Origin: Parapristionchus giblindavisi | Taxonomy: Eukaryota > Nematoda > Chromadorea > Rhabditida > Diplogasteridae | DNA length: 64,000 nucleotides | Direction: 5' to 3' | Assembly (NCBI GenBank): GCA_943737045.1 | Contig: CALSFV010000339.1 | Span: 1-64,000 of the forward strand | In this document: positions 33,138 to 47,582 of the stretch, one piece after another | Layout of the letters: each line of letters starts with the position of its first letter | How positions within the stretch are numbered: the stretch's first letter is position 1 | Program-made: the position numbers and the translations under genes | Notes under the pieces: generated by a model | The model's input: the letters and a program-made list of their open reading frames with translations, nothing else | Told to the model about the DNA's origin: nothing | Databases searched by the model: none

Positions 33138-35115
33138 TGGATTTGAAATGATTTAAATGATTATGTATCAACAAATTGAGACCACTCTCCACACTGGCCA
33201 CACTCTCTCATGGGCTAAAGAACAGTCGTGGCCAGAGTGTAGTAAATACAATTAAGGATATGAAGGACACATTGCGCACATCGTCTGAGACCGTATCCCT
33301 GGCGTAAGGCGTAAAAGTTGACATAACGGCTCGTGACGTCACGTTTAACTCTGCGCGGAAACGACCTCCGAAATATTATTGAATGCGGATCAGAAGAATA
33401 GAAATAAAGTTGAGAGATGGTTAGAAGAGAGAGAACATAAACAGAGAGATGCAATATATCAAGATATAGACGCGCAAAAGGATGGTGCATAGGATCACTT
33501 CCCTTCCTTCCATCTCTCTCATGAACATTATCGATTGATGGTCTACTCTCTTCCTTCCTCCTTCCTCTCTTCTTGTTAGTGATCGATTGTTATGATAATG
33601 GATGTATGAGAGATAGAGAGGAAGAGATGGAAAGGAAGAATGACTGATTATAAACGAACGACAGAAGATCCATACATAGAAGAGCTTTGAAAAGGAGAGA
33701 TTGAAAGGATGACCGAAAACTGCAAATGAAGGAAAGAAAGTGAGGACATGTAGTATGTTTTGGATCATATGCAAATGGGAATACACTAGAAGGTCTAGAC
33801 AACAACAACGATTTTTGATTTGATTTAACACACATTTATCAAGAGTAGGACTCTGATGTGCATGGGGAAAAAGCTGTTCTTACTTCGGACAGTCCCAGAA
33901 CACCGACGTTGATCTTCATATGCGCGTCTTCGATTTCACAAATCCGAGAGGATCGGCAGGCAGTTTGGAGATGACCGAAGAAGTTGGCTTCCCATGATAA
34001 GACAACAACGATAAGATATGAAAATGAACAAAGACAAATCCAAAATTGATTGGAGACGAGGCTAGATATATGCATAATTACGATAGATAAAGGTAGAGTG
34101 ATGGAGGAAGGTAGGAGCGAAGGGAAATACAGATAAGTACTTGAAGAGGAAGAAAATAGGGCGAATTAACTACGAAAGTAGCATCAAACGCATAGTGAAA
34201 CGTGATGATAACTGAAAATTGCGGGAAAATCAGACAGAGAAAGAGACATAAGACGATTCATCGATCGATCTATGAGAGACGATATGACTGATCTACCACT
34301 CCGTCTCCATCTCTATCACTCTCACTCTCTTTGTTTTCAGTAGATGCCATGTTTGGGGATACATGCAAATGACTAATGGACAAGCAAAAGAGAGGAATTT
34401 TTGTTCTAGCCGTTTATCATACTAGAGTCTTTGACACGAACTTGGAAATAGTGGCTTAGTGTTGAATACATTTATCACAAACTTATCTACTTTGGAACAT
34501 TTTGAATTCAACAAATGGATATAATGTTGAACTGCTCGATCCTTTCTGTACATGAAATGTGCGCCTATACTCTAATCGAATGTATCCATGTAGGACGGCA
34601 GTGGTCATTTCCTTTGAGTTCATCAAGATCTTTTCAATACACTTGGGAGTGAGTAGTGGATGAGAGATGACGTCGCGTTCAAATTGCGTTTTTAGTCATA
34701 GGCTCTAGGTGCAAAATGAACATGACCTCGTCATCACCACCCTCTAGAAACCGGATCTCCAAAATTTGATTTTTTGACAATTTCACTGATTTTAGTCGAT
34801 TTTTACGCAAACAGCATTATCTGATGAACTGAGAATTTAAATTTAAAAAAATAATTACAGCTCCCTTTTCCATTTTGTAAAGCACTAGTATCCCTCCACT
34901 ATAAGGTCATTTAAATTCCCTACATCCAATATCAATAACTAATGTACCAATGAAACGTAATCGATTGATCATGTCCGTAATAGTATAGTAGACTGTATTG
35001 ATATATTATTGTATTGTTCTTATTGCCCCTTGTACATCGTATTTCTTATAGAATTCTATTAGATATTCTACTAGATATTATGACATATTTAAATCTTTAT
35101 TAAAATTAATAATAT
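33138..35115. other. Intergenic, unassigned
   Basis: A hairpin with ACTGGCCAC / GTGGCCAG lies at about 33192-33240. Around 33890-33925 the minus strand opens MKINVGVLGLSE before a GTAAGA donor, but I could not find in-frame partner exons. Otherwise nothing supportable was seen. Confidence 0.4.
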
Positions 35116-38100
35116 TTATAGTTTATAGAATACTCCGTGTTTGTATTTGAGTGAATGTCCAGATGGGGGCGTGATACGTAGAGGTATCAAACGTCGCCAG
35201 AATATGAAGACCAATACGAATCCGATTATCTGAATTATCGATTACTATAGATCAATGATGATATCATTTCTCACCAATATGATTAGTTCAGTCACCATTG
35301 GCCATGTATAACCCGATCCCTCGAAAAGAGCTCTGAAATGGAGATTGATCTTTGATCTTTGATGTCTAGATATGATTGAACTAACGTAGATACAATAGGA
35401 GCAACGATGCGTGCGAGACTTCCGAATAATGCCATGATTCCTTGTAGATTACCCTGATTGCGAGGTCCTATCACTTCTGAGAAGAGCGTTCCTGTTGGAT
35501 TGGCCAGAAATGGAAATCCGAATCCGATACCTATAACAATTTTAATTAAAATAGATCATACTGAACTGTACATATAATATTTGCTACTCAGGATACGTTC
35601 ACCATTGCATGTAGTGCTACATGCTTGTTATAAACTCTCCACTTGGTATACTCGTCTTTCTTTGTACGAGAGACAATGTGCGGAGAGTCCAAAATTAGCT
35701 TTTGGTCATTCTCGAACTTAAAAAATTGGAAGAAGGTAAATTAACGTACCGAGAATATAGGCAGTCCAATAGACTGGTTGAGGTACTTGAGGCAACCATT
35801 GACACCAATCATAGTAACAACCATGCTCATCCGTACTATTGGCTATGTAATCGAGGGGTACGGTGTAGAAGGGATACGGTAGGATACAAATATGATAGAA
35901 TGAGAAGCCAGCCAATCCCACTAGAAGGAGTTTACGAGGATCACTGTAATGATCAAATATTCATGTATCGATTGATGAATATTTTATGGAATCAATAGAT
36001 TATTCATTGATTTGTATTTTAAAAAAATGGAAACTAAGTTTTAGGACTTGATCTCTACTATCGATTCTTATCAGTATAATCTCTGATTAGTTATAAATCG
36101 ATAAGATGATGAGGTCTAGTCCATGATAGAGATGATAATAGAAACAGAAAGAATCTATTATCAGTAAAAGAATAATCCCTGATTAGAAATAGATAGATAT
36201 AGCTAATCGATATGATGAAATGATTATACGACCCAATTGTCTTATTGATAAGATCAAAGTAGATTTTATGATAGTGATAAAAATGTGGTTATGTAAAAAC
36301 ACCACTGACATTTTACCAATTCTCGTGAAGGCAAGAATGAGATTTTGGAATATTTCAAAGATGGAAGCGACAGCTTGAGCTATTCCAGAATATAGTACTG
36401 TCTCTTGATCATCAAAGTTATACATTGCCATAGTGATTGGTGATGAAAGACTGCAAAGATATCAGAGTATTATAATTATAACCTTCATTTATATAAAATG
36501 GTCTTGATAGAATGAAAACTTACGTTTCCATCATAGTTGAAACGCAATTTTGAATGAAAAACATGTAAATACAAATGGAAATGGCAAGCCAATCAGCTTT
36601 AGGAAGAACAAAATATTCGCCTTCTGGAAATATCGATTAGCTTTGATCGTGATCGTTACAGTAACCTTTTCCTGATCGATCTTTCTTCGTAAGAATTCCA
36701 GCGTATTCTTCAGAGAATGCAGTGAATAGTAGAATGAATGAGATCAAATTAATTACACACTGACAAATTATTAAATATCAATCAATAATTGGATTTTGGA
36801 TATACCATGGCAAATGCTGGACATGTAAACATATTAATATAGACTGAATCGAATATAACGACACCTTCGTTGATAGGAATGAAGATCATCTAGAATAACT
36901 ATTTTGTTTATTATTGAATGAAATAAAAATAATTGAATGCAATAATATATATTATATTATAATAATATTATTCTTATACCTGAATGGCTGGACCAACAGA
37001 GATTCCAAGCACATAACAACCTGTAGCAAGAGCAATGGCACGAGTTCTATCTTTAGGAACCGACGCAGATGATGTGTAGGAACGGAGAACGGCGTAGTTA
37101 CCTCAAACACATACTTGGGTTATTATCTTCAATTTCAATTATTTTATGTATTTTTGTGGACTGAAAAAAGTTTCAAATTATTTTTTTTGCTTAGAAAATA
37201 GGATATTTCTTAAACTCTTCTCTTGCGCATTTGCTCTCAGTTTGTTTTTTAAATTGCAGGATCAATATGCCATCTATGCAGATCCATGTTTGGTTTCGTA
37301 TTGCAGTCTATCAGGAAGTGTTACAGTGAAAGGGTGTGACTATTTCGTTTTTTTGGAGAGTTCAATGACGAAATTGATGTCGATGAGATAACAAGGAGAT
37401 ACAGTATGGGTCACACAACACAATCATGCTTTGCATGCAATCATAAATCGTTGCAAAGATAAACACACAATTCACAAATTCTTTTTCACATTTACTTATG
37501 AATATTAATGAAAACATACCAGATCCCAGCCCGATAATGAATCTGGCTACGAGCATAACCCATTTGCTCGGACCACCAATAGTAGGGAGAAATCCGTAAA
37601 TAAGATTGCCTGATAAAGATCAAAGATCAACTTTGAAAAAAAAAACCTAAATTATTCTCACCAATAATACAAAATATAAGGCCAAGTGCTACTGGATATT
37701 TAGTAGACATTGTTCGCTGATTCCATATACCAAATACAGGACTCGCCTTAAGTTTATCTCAGTTTATTATTCATTATTGATTGATTAACAGGTGGAAATC
37801 TATGTGAAATGCTTTCTTATTACGTCATTGAATTCTTTAATGTGGAAAGATCTAATATCATAAGAATAAACCCCTTTGATTCGATAGTCATTTAGCCATG
37901 TAATTCATTGAACCTATCATTCTCTCATCAATGAGATATTGTTCATCGTTCAATCCACGTAGACGACACAACATAGCGCACTTCGTTTATCTTTCATTTC
38001 CCCCTTTCCCATTCACTCATTCTTCTTCTTCATATTATCACAACTCACACCAAACAAAACGTGATCACCAAATTCTTTCCAAAGTTCATTACGATTGTTA

Positions 38101-39732
38101 GTTTATGATTCTCTATAGTTTGGACATACCACTGCTTGTCCCACACTGTATGCTGCAATGATCCATCCAAGGAATGTTAAATCTGCCGTGTCATCCAACT
38201 GAAAAGTAGTTGAGATCGTACGACGGACATGCTCACGTCCATTTTGCAGTATGCGAATTATGAACGGTATTTTAGCAGAAATGCAATGGAAATTTTAGCA
38301 GTCCAGTTCAGTGAATTGAGTGTGGATGAACGTATTTTATCTTAACTTCTAAAATGGACGTGGAAGTGTCCGTATCGAAAAAAATAGCGAAAGAGTTTGA
38401 GATTAATATGATCTCAATATGTGTTCACGTGGAAATGAAATCAATGGTTCCGGTTCTTAGATTCGTTACACATGATGTGTAAAGTATGCGTGGTAAACAG
38501 TTTGAATGTTTGATTTTGGTACTTCTTTTTTTATCATGTGCATTTCAAAAAATGTCAAAAAAATATTTTTTTACCTCTGACAAATACGGCCACATACTCA
38601 TCATGTAAATTGAAAACTGAAAATCGAATTAATGAAAATTAATAATCAGGATAATTTGGGTTTACTTGAACTCCACAAAGACATTGAATAACATTTGACA
38701 ACCACAATGAGAACCACGGTGATTTTCTGTCGTCGAATGCACTGAAAAAAAATTTTGCAAAATTTTCGGAAAATTTCATTATTTAGAAGGTTTCTAGTCA
38801 TTCAAGATATAATTCAATACTGGTATTATACATTTTTTTGAAGATATCGTAAATGATTGTCAACTTTTATACATAACAGGGAAGTATTCTGCATGTATTA
38901 TGGTTGTTCGCTGTTGAGATAAATGATTTCTGATTCGCTTTGCTTTTTTGGACTAATTTCTTGGAAGTCAAAATAAAAAGATGCTGCTAAATTCAAGGAA
39001 AAGGAATGAAAAATATTTTTATCTTTTCTTCAAAAAAAAAAGAATAATAAGTGACGTACTCTTCTTCTTCTTCCTTATCACCAGGAAGATCTGGATCTTC
39101 ATCGTCATAAATATTAAGTTCTCTGATGTTTTGTGAAAGTGCTAATGAGGCCAAACTCACCTGAATGAATCATTTTATCATCTTTTCTCCTTTAATCATT
39201 CTATTCTAATCAGTTGTAAGTTAATTATTTGTCACGTAGAATTAAAACTCCAGACATCACAGCTTTTTTCTGGTTCCTTACACTATTAATGCATTGTCGT
39301 CTACCAATTGTAATCAAAAGATGGTTTAATCAGTAGAATAAATGACACATGTGTATGAAATCTAATCGATATAAGCTACTGTGGGGTTAAAGTCTGATCA
39401 TGCCATAAGAAAACAATATGTTTATTACATTTAAATAAATTTAAAGGCACTCCCTGAATTAATTTGAAACTCTTCGCTCTGACAACGCACTCTCGTAAAT
39501 AAACAAAGAGATAGCGTTGCCAAAACGAATAGTTTAAAATTCGCTCGGGGTCTTTAATAAGTTTAAAGGATCGGGGTGATATGGTTAAAAAGGAGAAACA
39601 GCCTACATCTGTAAGTCTTCTTTTCTGTACACTTCCTGCAGTGACAGAATCTCGTTTAGATGCCCTTCGTGTGGTCACTTCACCCATTGAATCTCGTTTA
39701 GAATCCCTCCTTCCACTTACTGGTGCACCCAT
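35116..39732 (-). CDS. MFSD8/CLN7-like major facilitator transporter
   Basis: Starts at 39730-39732 (MGAPVSGRRDSKRDSMGE, a basic Ser/Arg-rich N-terminus) and ends at 35116-35118 (LKYKHGVFYKL). Phase-consistent joins include RRLTD-VSLASLALSQN and DKEEEED-AFDDRKSPW. The acidic stretch DDEDPDLPGDKEEEED precedes the first membrane segment. Signature blocks are IYMMSMWPYLSELDDTADL with TFLGWIIAAYSVGQAV, KWVMLVARFIIGLGSG, NYAVLRSYTSSAS, and NFDDQETVLYSGIAQA, each aligning in order with human MFSD8 (SIWPYL, FLGWVIASYSLGQ, YYMLVARGLLGIG, VVRSYT, EQAVLYNG). Known family role: lysosomal-membrane chloride/solute transporter; the substrate here is unknown. Introns hold MITEs at 35630-35702, 38221-38377 and 39443-39555. 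Confidence 0.88.
35630..35702. repeat. Possible AAAGGCAC-family fragment
   Basis: The hairpin CTCTCCACTTGG...GTACGAGAGACAATGTGCGGAGAG and the following CCAAAATTAGC resemble the core of the MITE at 6628-6802. The ends are not preserved. Confidence 0.4.
38221..38377. mobile_element. 157-bp inverted-repeat element in MFSD8-like intron
   Basis: CGACGGACATGCTCACGTCC at the left pairs with GGACGTGGAAGTGTCCGTAT at the right, imperfectly, over about 30 bp, with a CCATTTT/AAAATGG continuation. Confidence 0.7.
39443..39555. mobile_element. AAAGGCAC-family MITE in first MFSD8-like intron
   Basis: Left end AAAGGCACTCCC, internal CTCTGACAACGCACTCTCGT, right end CTCGGGGTCTTT. It matches the intact copy at 48715-48838 in layout. 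Confidence 0.6.
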
Positions 39733-41930
39733 TTTGGATAAATATTTTTAAACAATTTATTGACGACAAACTGAAGAAAAAAACTGAGTGAAAATTAAAA
39801 ACTGTAACAAAAATTTAATCTGTGCTATGAAAGCTTCAATATTAGCGAGTAAACTAGAAAGGGAATTTTGGAAAGGAACAAATGAAGATAAAGACTGCAT
39901 GATCGAATTGATATTGGATAGATAGAGAGAAAATGAAGAAGAACAAAGGAAAATGAGAATTGACGAGGTTAAAGGGACTGATAAGAAAGATGAAGAATAC
40001 GAGCCTGATATGATTAAGTTATGAGTGACAGTGATTATATTGAGCCTTTAACCCCTTCTCTTACTCGTATCTTGATTTAATATACTATTTCTTCAGTCTC
40101 TGAATTCGAGAGAGAATTTTGTCATGAAGAGATGATGATTATTTCTCCATAGCATGAGAACAAATGAGTTATCAAAGGAATGACATTTGACTGATTCCTT
40201 GTTAGTACTCGATTCATTTGTCTCATTTCACATCATAGACATTCAGATCTTAAAAGAACGTACATCAATCTTGTCCTTTCCATTTTTCAGCGGTGAACAA
40301 ATCTCATTGGGGTATTTAACAAAAGTATTTTTGAGATTTTTTAGTAGTGTAATTTTTATACTTCATTCAGAACAACAATCGCATGTCCTTCATAAGTCAA
40401 AGATCGGAAATAACACATTGGGTCTCGATCTTTAGTATCTACCTGTTTGTTGTTCAATGTCACATTACTTATTTGGTACATTGTATCTACGTATGCGATA
40501 ATGATCATAATTTATTGCCAAAAGAAGCAATGTAATTAATCCTTCTCCAAGTCATAAAATGAGTCATTTAGTGATTATACTTCTTGTATTCTTTATTCGG
40601 TAGCAATGGAAATTAGTCTATTTATTCAATCGGTTGTGACGTAGATTTATGGTTGATTAGACATGAACATTTATTTACTCGAGTAGATACATACAGTGTG
40701 ATATACGTCGATGTGGAAGGAAGAGTTTGATGAATGAAATTGTAATTGACGTAAGATATAGTCGCAAATACAGATGTTATGGAACGAATCAAGGAGTGAA
40801 TCAAGTCAAATAGGGTGTGGGTGGAATTAATGGATGATATACATTTTTTACACATATTATGGAATTTACAAAGAATGTTCAAGTATCTCATAGTATCAAG
40901 TATAGTAGTAGATATAATTTCTTTATCTTACCTTAACGAATGTTTTGGATTAACTCTTCTGCGTAAATTGTTTTACAATCATTACACTGCAAGTATTACG
41001 CACATTGTATCTTATTGAACCATGAATCTTACCCCTTCTTCATGATCTTCACTCTTTAATCTTATCAATCATTTCGTTCATGTCAAACCCGTTTCACAAT
41101 TACAACGGAACAAAATTATCTAGACTATCATAGTTCATTTCGGGAAGCTCCTTATTTTTACTCTAAAAAGCGTAGGTTGTGTGACGTCTTTGACGTCCTC
41201 ATACGAGAGCTAATCAAGCATGGATTGTATTGCACGATAGAGTAAATCTACCATACCATTAGGTATTTTTGAACATTTACTGTAAATATTTTCAATTCAT
41301 GCTTCTACTTTCTTTCCTGTTCGAAGAACATGATCATTCAAAATACGCGTCTTTGTCGGATTTCAGTAGATATTATTTAAATCTGACCGTTTGTTGGTAA
41401 GCTATTTCGTCAGTTTGAACTTTTCAACCTTCGGTTCTTTCGTCGTTTCCAAAGCTCATACACCTACCCTTTGGGAATGAACAGAGATCATAATGGGCTA
41501 TATTAAATATAGAAATGCTCTACTTATTTCATCTTCTATGAATTCCGCTGCAGATGATCTGTTGTTCTTCCTACAGGAAAATTTAGTTGCGAATTGGATT
41601 GTATTCTACTATATACCTACAGTTTGATAGTCAACCAAATGGAGTGTATATTTTATATTTGGTTCTATTTTTACCATACTTTCAAGGAATAAGAACCACT
41701 GTCAATGATTGTTTCGTTGTTGATTCATTCAATCAGCTCATTTCTATTCATCACCATATTTCGTCTCAAATCAATTTATAAGATTATCATGTGGCGTTGC
41801 TTACAGTTTATTCTTTATCGAGATCAAGTATGCAGTGAAATCACTGGATCTGGAATGTGATCACAGAAAATTTTCAAAAAAATGTATTTATTTAAAAAGG
41901 AGAGTTCGGTTATTTGGTGCGTATTTATGA
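39733..41930. other. Intergenic upstream of MFSD8-like gene
   Basis: AT-rich, with no recognisable exon, RNA gene or repeat family. It presumably holds the promoter of the minus-strand transporter. Short open frames here are within chance expectation. Confidence 0.45.
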
Positions 41931-43936
41931 GAGGAATCGCCAGAGGTTCGACCACCCCCCGGCGGTAGAAATTTCGACCCCCTGAAAAATTCAGATTAAG
42001 TACTTTGAACGATGCTCTATCGAACTGCGTTTTCCGAATTTGCATATCTGCTCTCATTTTCGAGTTACGGTAGGTCAAAGTTGGCAGGTACGGTATTTTT
42101 GACTCGAGTGTGTGTCAGAAAAATGATCATAACTCCGTTCAAAATAATGATAGACATTTTTTCAAAAAAAGGATCGAAAGAGGAGATCTTGGGCAACATT
42201 TCCCAGTTGATGACGTCAATTGTCGACCATGCGCCGGTGCGGGGCGGTCGGTTTTATGAAAAAGTGACGTAACTTTCCTAATCGGAAAAAGTGCACTTTT
42301 CTTCTATGCGCGTTTTGTTGCGTCCATATGTGTCTAAAAATGACCCAAGTTTCAGAGGATTTGAGAAATGCAAAAAAAAAGCGTTGATTTTAGTGACGCG
42401 ACCTCGGACCTGTCATAGGAAAGAACGGCTTATTCCTTTATCAAGAAACAGCAAAGGAGCTTAAATGACTCAAAAACATCCGAAAAAGCATTACGATCTC
42501 AAAATACCCATATATGACAGTTATTTGAAACACAAAATCACCGAGTTCCGAAAAATTTGAAAAAAACCCATATTTTGCTTTTCCACGTGGAAAATACGTC
42601 TCAGTAATGTTAATTAATCTTTATAATATTTCTTATAATGTTTTTGAACATTTATGTTTTTGGAAGTGAAGGCCTACCTGCTCTTAGAGCCGAGATATCC
42701 GCCATCGAGATTACACGCGCGCCCCCCAACTCACCCTTTGAGAAGAGATGTGTTGCCATAAAATGAACGTTTTCCAGCTCAGAATGACTCAAAACAACTT
42801 GTTTCATCATTCTTATCACGAAAAAAATACCTTGGAACACGTTTTCTGTGTCTGTAAAAATCAGCAAAAGATTTGGATCGAACCGGGGTTCGAACCCGCC
42901 CGTACTTCATCATTCCTTGAAGAGAGAGAGAGAGAGAGCGAGAGCGAGGAAGTAAGGGCGGGTTCGAACCCCGGTTCGATCCAAATCTTTTGCTGATTTT
43001 TACAGACACAGAAAACGTGTTCCAAGGTATTTTTTCGTGATAAGAATGATGAAACAAGTTGTTTTGAGTCATTCTGAGCTGGAAAACGTTCATTTTATGG
43101 CAACACATCTCTTCTCAAAGGGTGAGTTGGGGGGCGCGCGTGTAATCTCGATGGCGGATATCTCGGCTCTAAGAGCAGGTAGGCCTTCACTTCCAAAAAC
43201 ATAAATGTTCAAAAACATTATAAGAAATATTATAAAGAATAATTAACATTACTGAGACGTATTTTCCACGTGGAAAAGCAAAATATGGGTTTTTTTCAAA
43301 TTTTTCGGAACTCGGTGATTTTGTGTTTCAAATAACTGTCATATATGGGTATTTTGAGATCGTAATGCTTTTTCGGATGTTTTTGAGTCATTTAAGCTCC
43401 TTTGCTGTTTCTTGATAAAGGAATAAGCCGTTCTTTCCTATGACAGGTCCGAGGTCGCGTCACTAAAATCAACGCTTTTTTTTTTGCATTTCTCAAATCC
43501 TCTGAAACTTGGGTCATTTTTAGACACATATGGACGCAACAAAACGCGCATAGAAGAAAAGTGCACTTTTTCCGATTAGGAAAGTTACGTCACTTTTTCA
43601 TAAAACCGACCGCCCCGCACCGGCGCATGGTCGACAATTGACGTCATCAACTGGGAAATGTTGCCCAAGATCTCCTCTTTCGATCCTTTTTTTGAAAAAA
43701 ATGTCTATCATTATTTTGAACGGAGTTATGATCATTTTTCTGACACACACTCGAGTCAAAAATACCGTACCTGCCAACTTTGACCTACCGTAACTCGAAA
43801 ATGAGAGCAGATATGCAAATTCGGAAAACGCAGTTCGATAGAGCATCGTTCAAAGTATTTAATCTGAATTTTTCAGGGGGTCGAAATTTCTACCGCCGCG
43901 GACCCTCCGAAACGGTCGATTTTCTCGCGATTCCTC
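41931..43936. mobile_element. 2-kb near-perfect palindrome (foldback element)
   Basis: Arms of about 980 bp (41931-42908 and 42947-43936) are almost identical as inverted repeats, around a 38-bp GA-rich spacer. Each arm carries GGGTTCGAACC next to the spacer, which resembles a tRNA T-arm/B box. Mirror-image open frames occur in both arms and are not genes. No transposase was recognised. Confidence 0.88.
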
Positions 43937-46900
43937 TCTTATATATTTTTAGTATGGATACATTATGTTCTGCTTTTAATGATTCAAAATATCAAAATAT
44001 GTTAATGCGAGAGAAATATATCCGGATAATGTAATTTTCACAAAACTTTTATTTTCAAAATTTTTGAATCCAAGTTTGAAATGCTAAAATTATAATAATT
44101 TCAGTTCAAAAAATATAGATCACTAATTTCATTTGTTTTTTTTTTTAATTTTAGAATTCATTGCAGTTGTAAACAATCTTTTCGACCCTTTTCTGAAAAT
44201 TTCAGATTTCTATTTTAAACAGCAAAACATTAATTTTCTATGTTATTTTTTGGGATTTAGCAATCAATACTTTTTATTTTAATTTTTTTAGCAATCTAAT
44301 GGATCTAAAATTATCTTTGTTCTATATTTACCATTTTATAGAGAACAGTGACGTATAAAGTTGAAGGAATAAGGTTATTTTTGTCTAATCAAAAGGGGAG
44401 TTTCCCGAAGAATGATCCATAGATGATCCATGAAGAGGAATCAATAGTCACGTTATATGCAAAAAAATAACTAAAGACCGGATATTTCTATTTCGAAAAC
44501 ATCTCACATCTTGCATAAGTTATATGGAGTTTCAGATTGACGAAGAGCAGGAATCAAATGCAAAACCACAACGTCAGAGATAATTTCTCCCTTTTATAAT
44601 TTATGTAGTTATTAAAACTAAAATAGCCTCTTTTTATAGTGTCCAGTGATTACGACTGTCTGTGCGTCAATGCAATCATTTGCAGCTCAGAATAAACAAT
44701 CTTTTGCACAATCCGTTCTAAACAAGATAGACAAATGTTTGGCAAACTCATGTACTTCTTCATAGTGTACATTTTTCAGCGTCTCACAAGGGAATGCTTG
44801 CAGCTCGCGGAAACCAATCAAGACGAAAATTTGCGCAGACATTGTTGAAGGCAATAGAAAAGTTCCTTCGTACAACAGCTTTGATGTTATCATTTCGGAA
44901 TCTTTTTGTCTGTAATGTACGAGCCACTTTCCACTGAATTCACCAATCAAGTTGATACCTTTCTTCAGAGATAGGGATGATGAATTCAGATTGTTGGCGG
45001 CGAATGCGCGCCAAGTTTGGATAGATGCTGCGTCTCGGGTATTGCCCTGCTGCATTTTTCGACTTCACATATCATTTTATATTGCTTTCAACCATGCCTG
45101 TGGAGAAATTTTTTGGTTTCCGCGAGCATTCCCTTGTCAGATTTTTTTTAAACTAAAAGGATGAAATGATCTTGATAGTTTTTACTGCAAAACCTCCAGC
45201 AAGGTGTTCGTTTTTCCAGTGAGTCATGCACTCCCACCATCATGCCCACGTATGGGTCGAAATGATATCATCAATGCTAAGATCTTGAACAATCAGGATT
45301 AAACTCTTCTCAAACATTGTGTAATGGTCTGTACAAATGGATCTTTGATATTGTTCTTATGATCTTTTGTCTTCTTCATTGAATGATCTCAACTATAATA
45401 TCATGGCGTACTCTGTATCTTTCATCAAACGTGTTCATATCTACTATAGACTACCTATTTATGAGTCTGTTTATGTCGTCGAATCCCCAAAATGAAGTCC
45501 AATAATGATAAGATTAAATGAAACTATCTGCGAATGGAAACAAAGAACGATCAAGATTTGCTTCCTCTTCATGGAGTAAACTAGATTTGAAATATTTCAC
45601 CCACGTTGTTTCTCTCTCTCGTCCCATTGGAGTTTATGATAGAGATGAAGAGAATCATGAACAAACTATAGCGATCCTTGTGTTATTGAATAGATACATA
45701 GTGTTCGTCCTTTTGAGCACCGTACCTATGAAATATTCGACAGTAATTTTAAACCAATTAGAAATGATTAGTGATTGAATATTAGTAATAACGGGTTGTA
45801 TCCCTAATCGGCTGAATCAAGTTAAAATGTAAATATAATGTAATGAGCTGTATTATTGTAAATAAAGTCAGGCTAATTAGCGAGTATCATTAATGAAAGA
45901 AAAACCATGTTTTACAACGTCCACTTTTCTGTTTGTGTTTGCTATAATAAAAAGTGGCACGGTAAATTAGTGAAAGTTGGAGATGATTGATTGTGGTGTG
46001 AGATGATTTATGGAACATGATCATAGCCAATAGTTATCTCACAAAGTTTCTAAACATACAAACAATGAATCCCACGCGACTCTTCAATCTTTTTAGTGAC
46101 GTAAAGACTGTATAGAAACTCGACTGAAATCAAACATAATGAGGAAGTAAAGTGATGTGAACTGTCTAGGTGATAACAACCCTATTGACTTATCAGTTTA
46201 TTCTGGAAAAAAAGTTCAAAAGATGACAACTGGACGATATGTTCGATGAATGATCGGTTGGAGATATTTCATCATGACATTAAACTGTGATCTAGCACAC
46301 TATCACAAACACTTACGGACATGTTATGAAATCGAACGACGAAGGCACAATATTTCCAGAGTCAAGCACGAATTTCGCATGGTTGATTCATTCGAGCCAA
46401 ACAATGAACTGTTACCCTTGATACTGTGCACAGACTGTATAGATAACACAACGTGGTCTCTTTCTACTATAACATTGCACAATCGAAAGAATGATCTTAT
46501 GACCATCATGATCATTGTATTCCATCTTTGCACAATTCCTTAAAGGATAGTCTGGATGAAATCATCATTATTCCTCGAATATTGAGTGGTTGATCTTAGT
46601 GATTGATCATCTTCAGTTGTATACATTGTATATGCTATCTATCGATGTGGTCACTCAACTGGTTCTTAATCTACACTCATTCTAGTTGTATGTACTTCCT
46701 ATTCTATTGCCACACCCTCCCCCCCCCCCCCCCCCCCCTCTACCTCTACCCTCATCCCCTCACCCTCACCCTCACCCACATCTTCATTCTCGTCCATCTA
46801 TAAGCCCGTTTGATGAACGTTGCACTTCTAGCCATGCTTCTTCTTCACTTAGGTAGTTTCTATACTTCAACTATTCACCCCTTCGGTCACTACATTCCTT

Positions 46901-47582
46901 TCCCATTTCGATTCATGTTTAGGTTTTCATAGACTTTCAATCGGTTTAACGTCGATGAAAGTGTGCTTGACCAACAGTTTGTCGTTGACAATTCATATCG
47001 TTCAAAAAGAGTGGACGTCTAGGATAGATATTATAGTATTCATTAAAGTTGATCTCATATCGATCTACTCTCGGTCCCTATCCTATCCCACTAACTCCCT
47101 TTCACACTCTCTCACACTTGAATGACGAAATGAAACAAAGAGAAGTGATGACTAAATGATCTGTCCCTCGAACCCTTTCACCCTCATAATCATATTAGTC
47201 TCCACTAATACTTCGTGTCATAGTAATGAATGTGCGTCATTGTCTTGCACGAGTTGATCGTGTACGTATACATTGTGAATACGATAAAGAAGTTATAAAG
47301 TAACAATAGTTCATTTGAGATCTGCTGAACCGACAGCTTATGATTAACAATACCCATCATATAGAAATTGAATTGGAATGGAATGGACGACCATACTTCA
47401 ATCAATAAATGAAGGAGTACGGTAGTAATAGTAAAGCAAGAATCGATTGATAAGACAATAACACGCACGAAATTGAATAGAAGGGCTACATCGACAAACT
47501 AATCTATAGTAATACAATAATAATTAATTAATAGTGAAAACAATTGAATAATTGGTACCTAGTTAATCTAAAAAATGTGGTG
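43937..47582. other. Gene-poor intergenic stretch
   Basis: A minus-strand open frame of 122 codons (44687-45055) is the longest here, but it matches no family and about one such frame is expected by chance in the window. A short inverted pair (AGGGAATGCTTGCAGCTCGC at about 44786; GCGAGCATTCCCTTGTC at about 45122) flanks part of it. A run of 20 C lies at 46719-46738, followed by CCCTCA repeats. Confidence 0.45.
46719..46738. repeat. Poly-C tract (20 C)
   Basis: Uninterrupted run of 20 cytosines; the opposite strand could form a G-quadruplex. Confidence 0.95.

Noticed and set aside
33890..33925. First exon of a selenocysteine elongation factor (MKINVGVLG)
   Set aside because: Similarity covers only nine residues, the P-loop does not follow, and no in-frame exon was found.
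41931..43936. Protein-coding gene in the palindrome
   Set aside because: Frames in the two arms are mirror copies, and none resembles a transposase.
44687..45055. 122-codon minus-strand frame as a gene
   Set aside because: No recognisable domain, splice partner or promoter; about one frame of this length is expected by chance at this base composition.
46250..46543. 97-codon plus-strand frame
   Set aside because: No family resemblance and overlaps another frame of similar length on the other strand.
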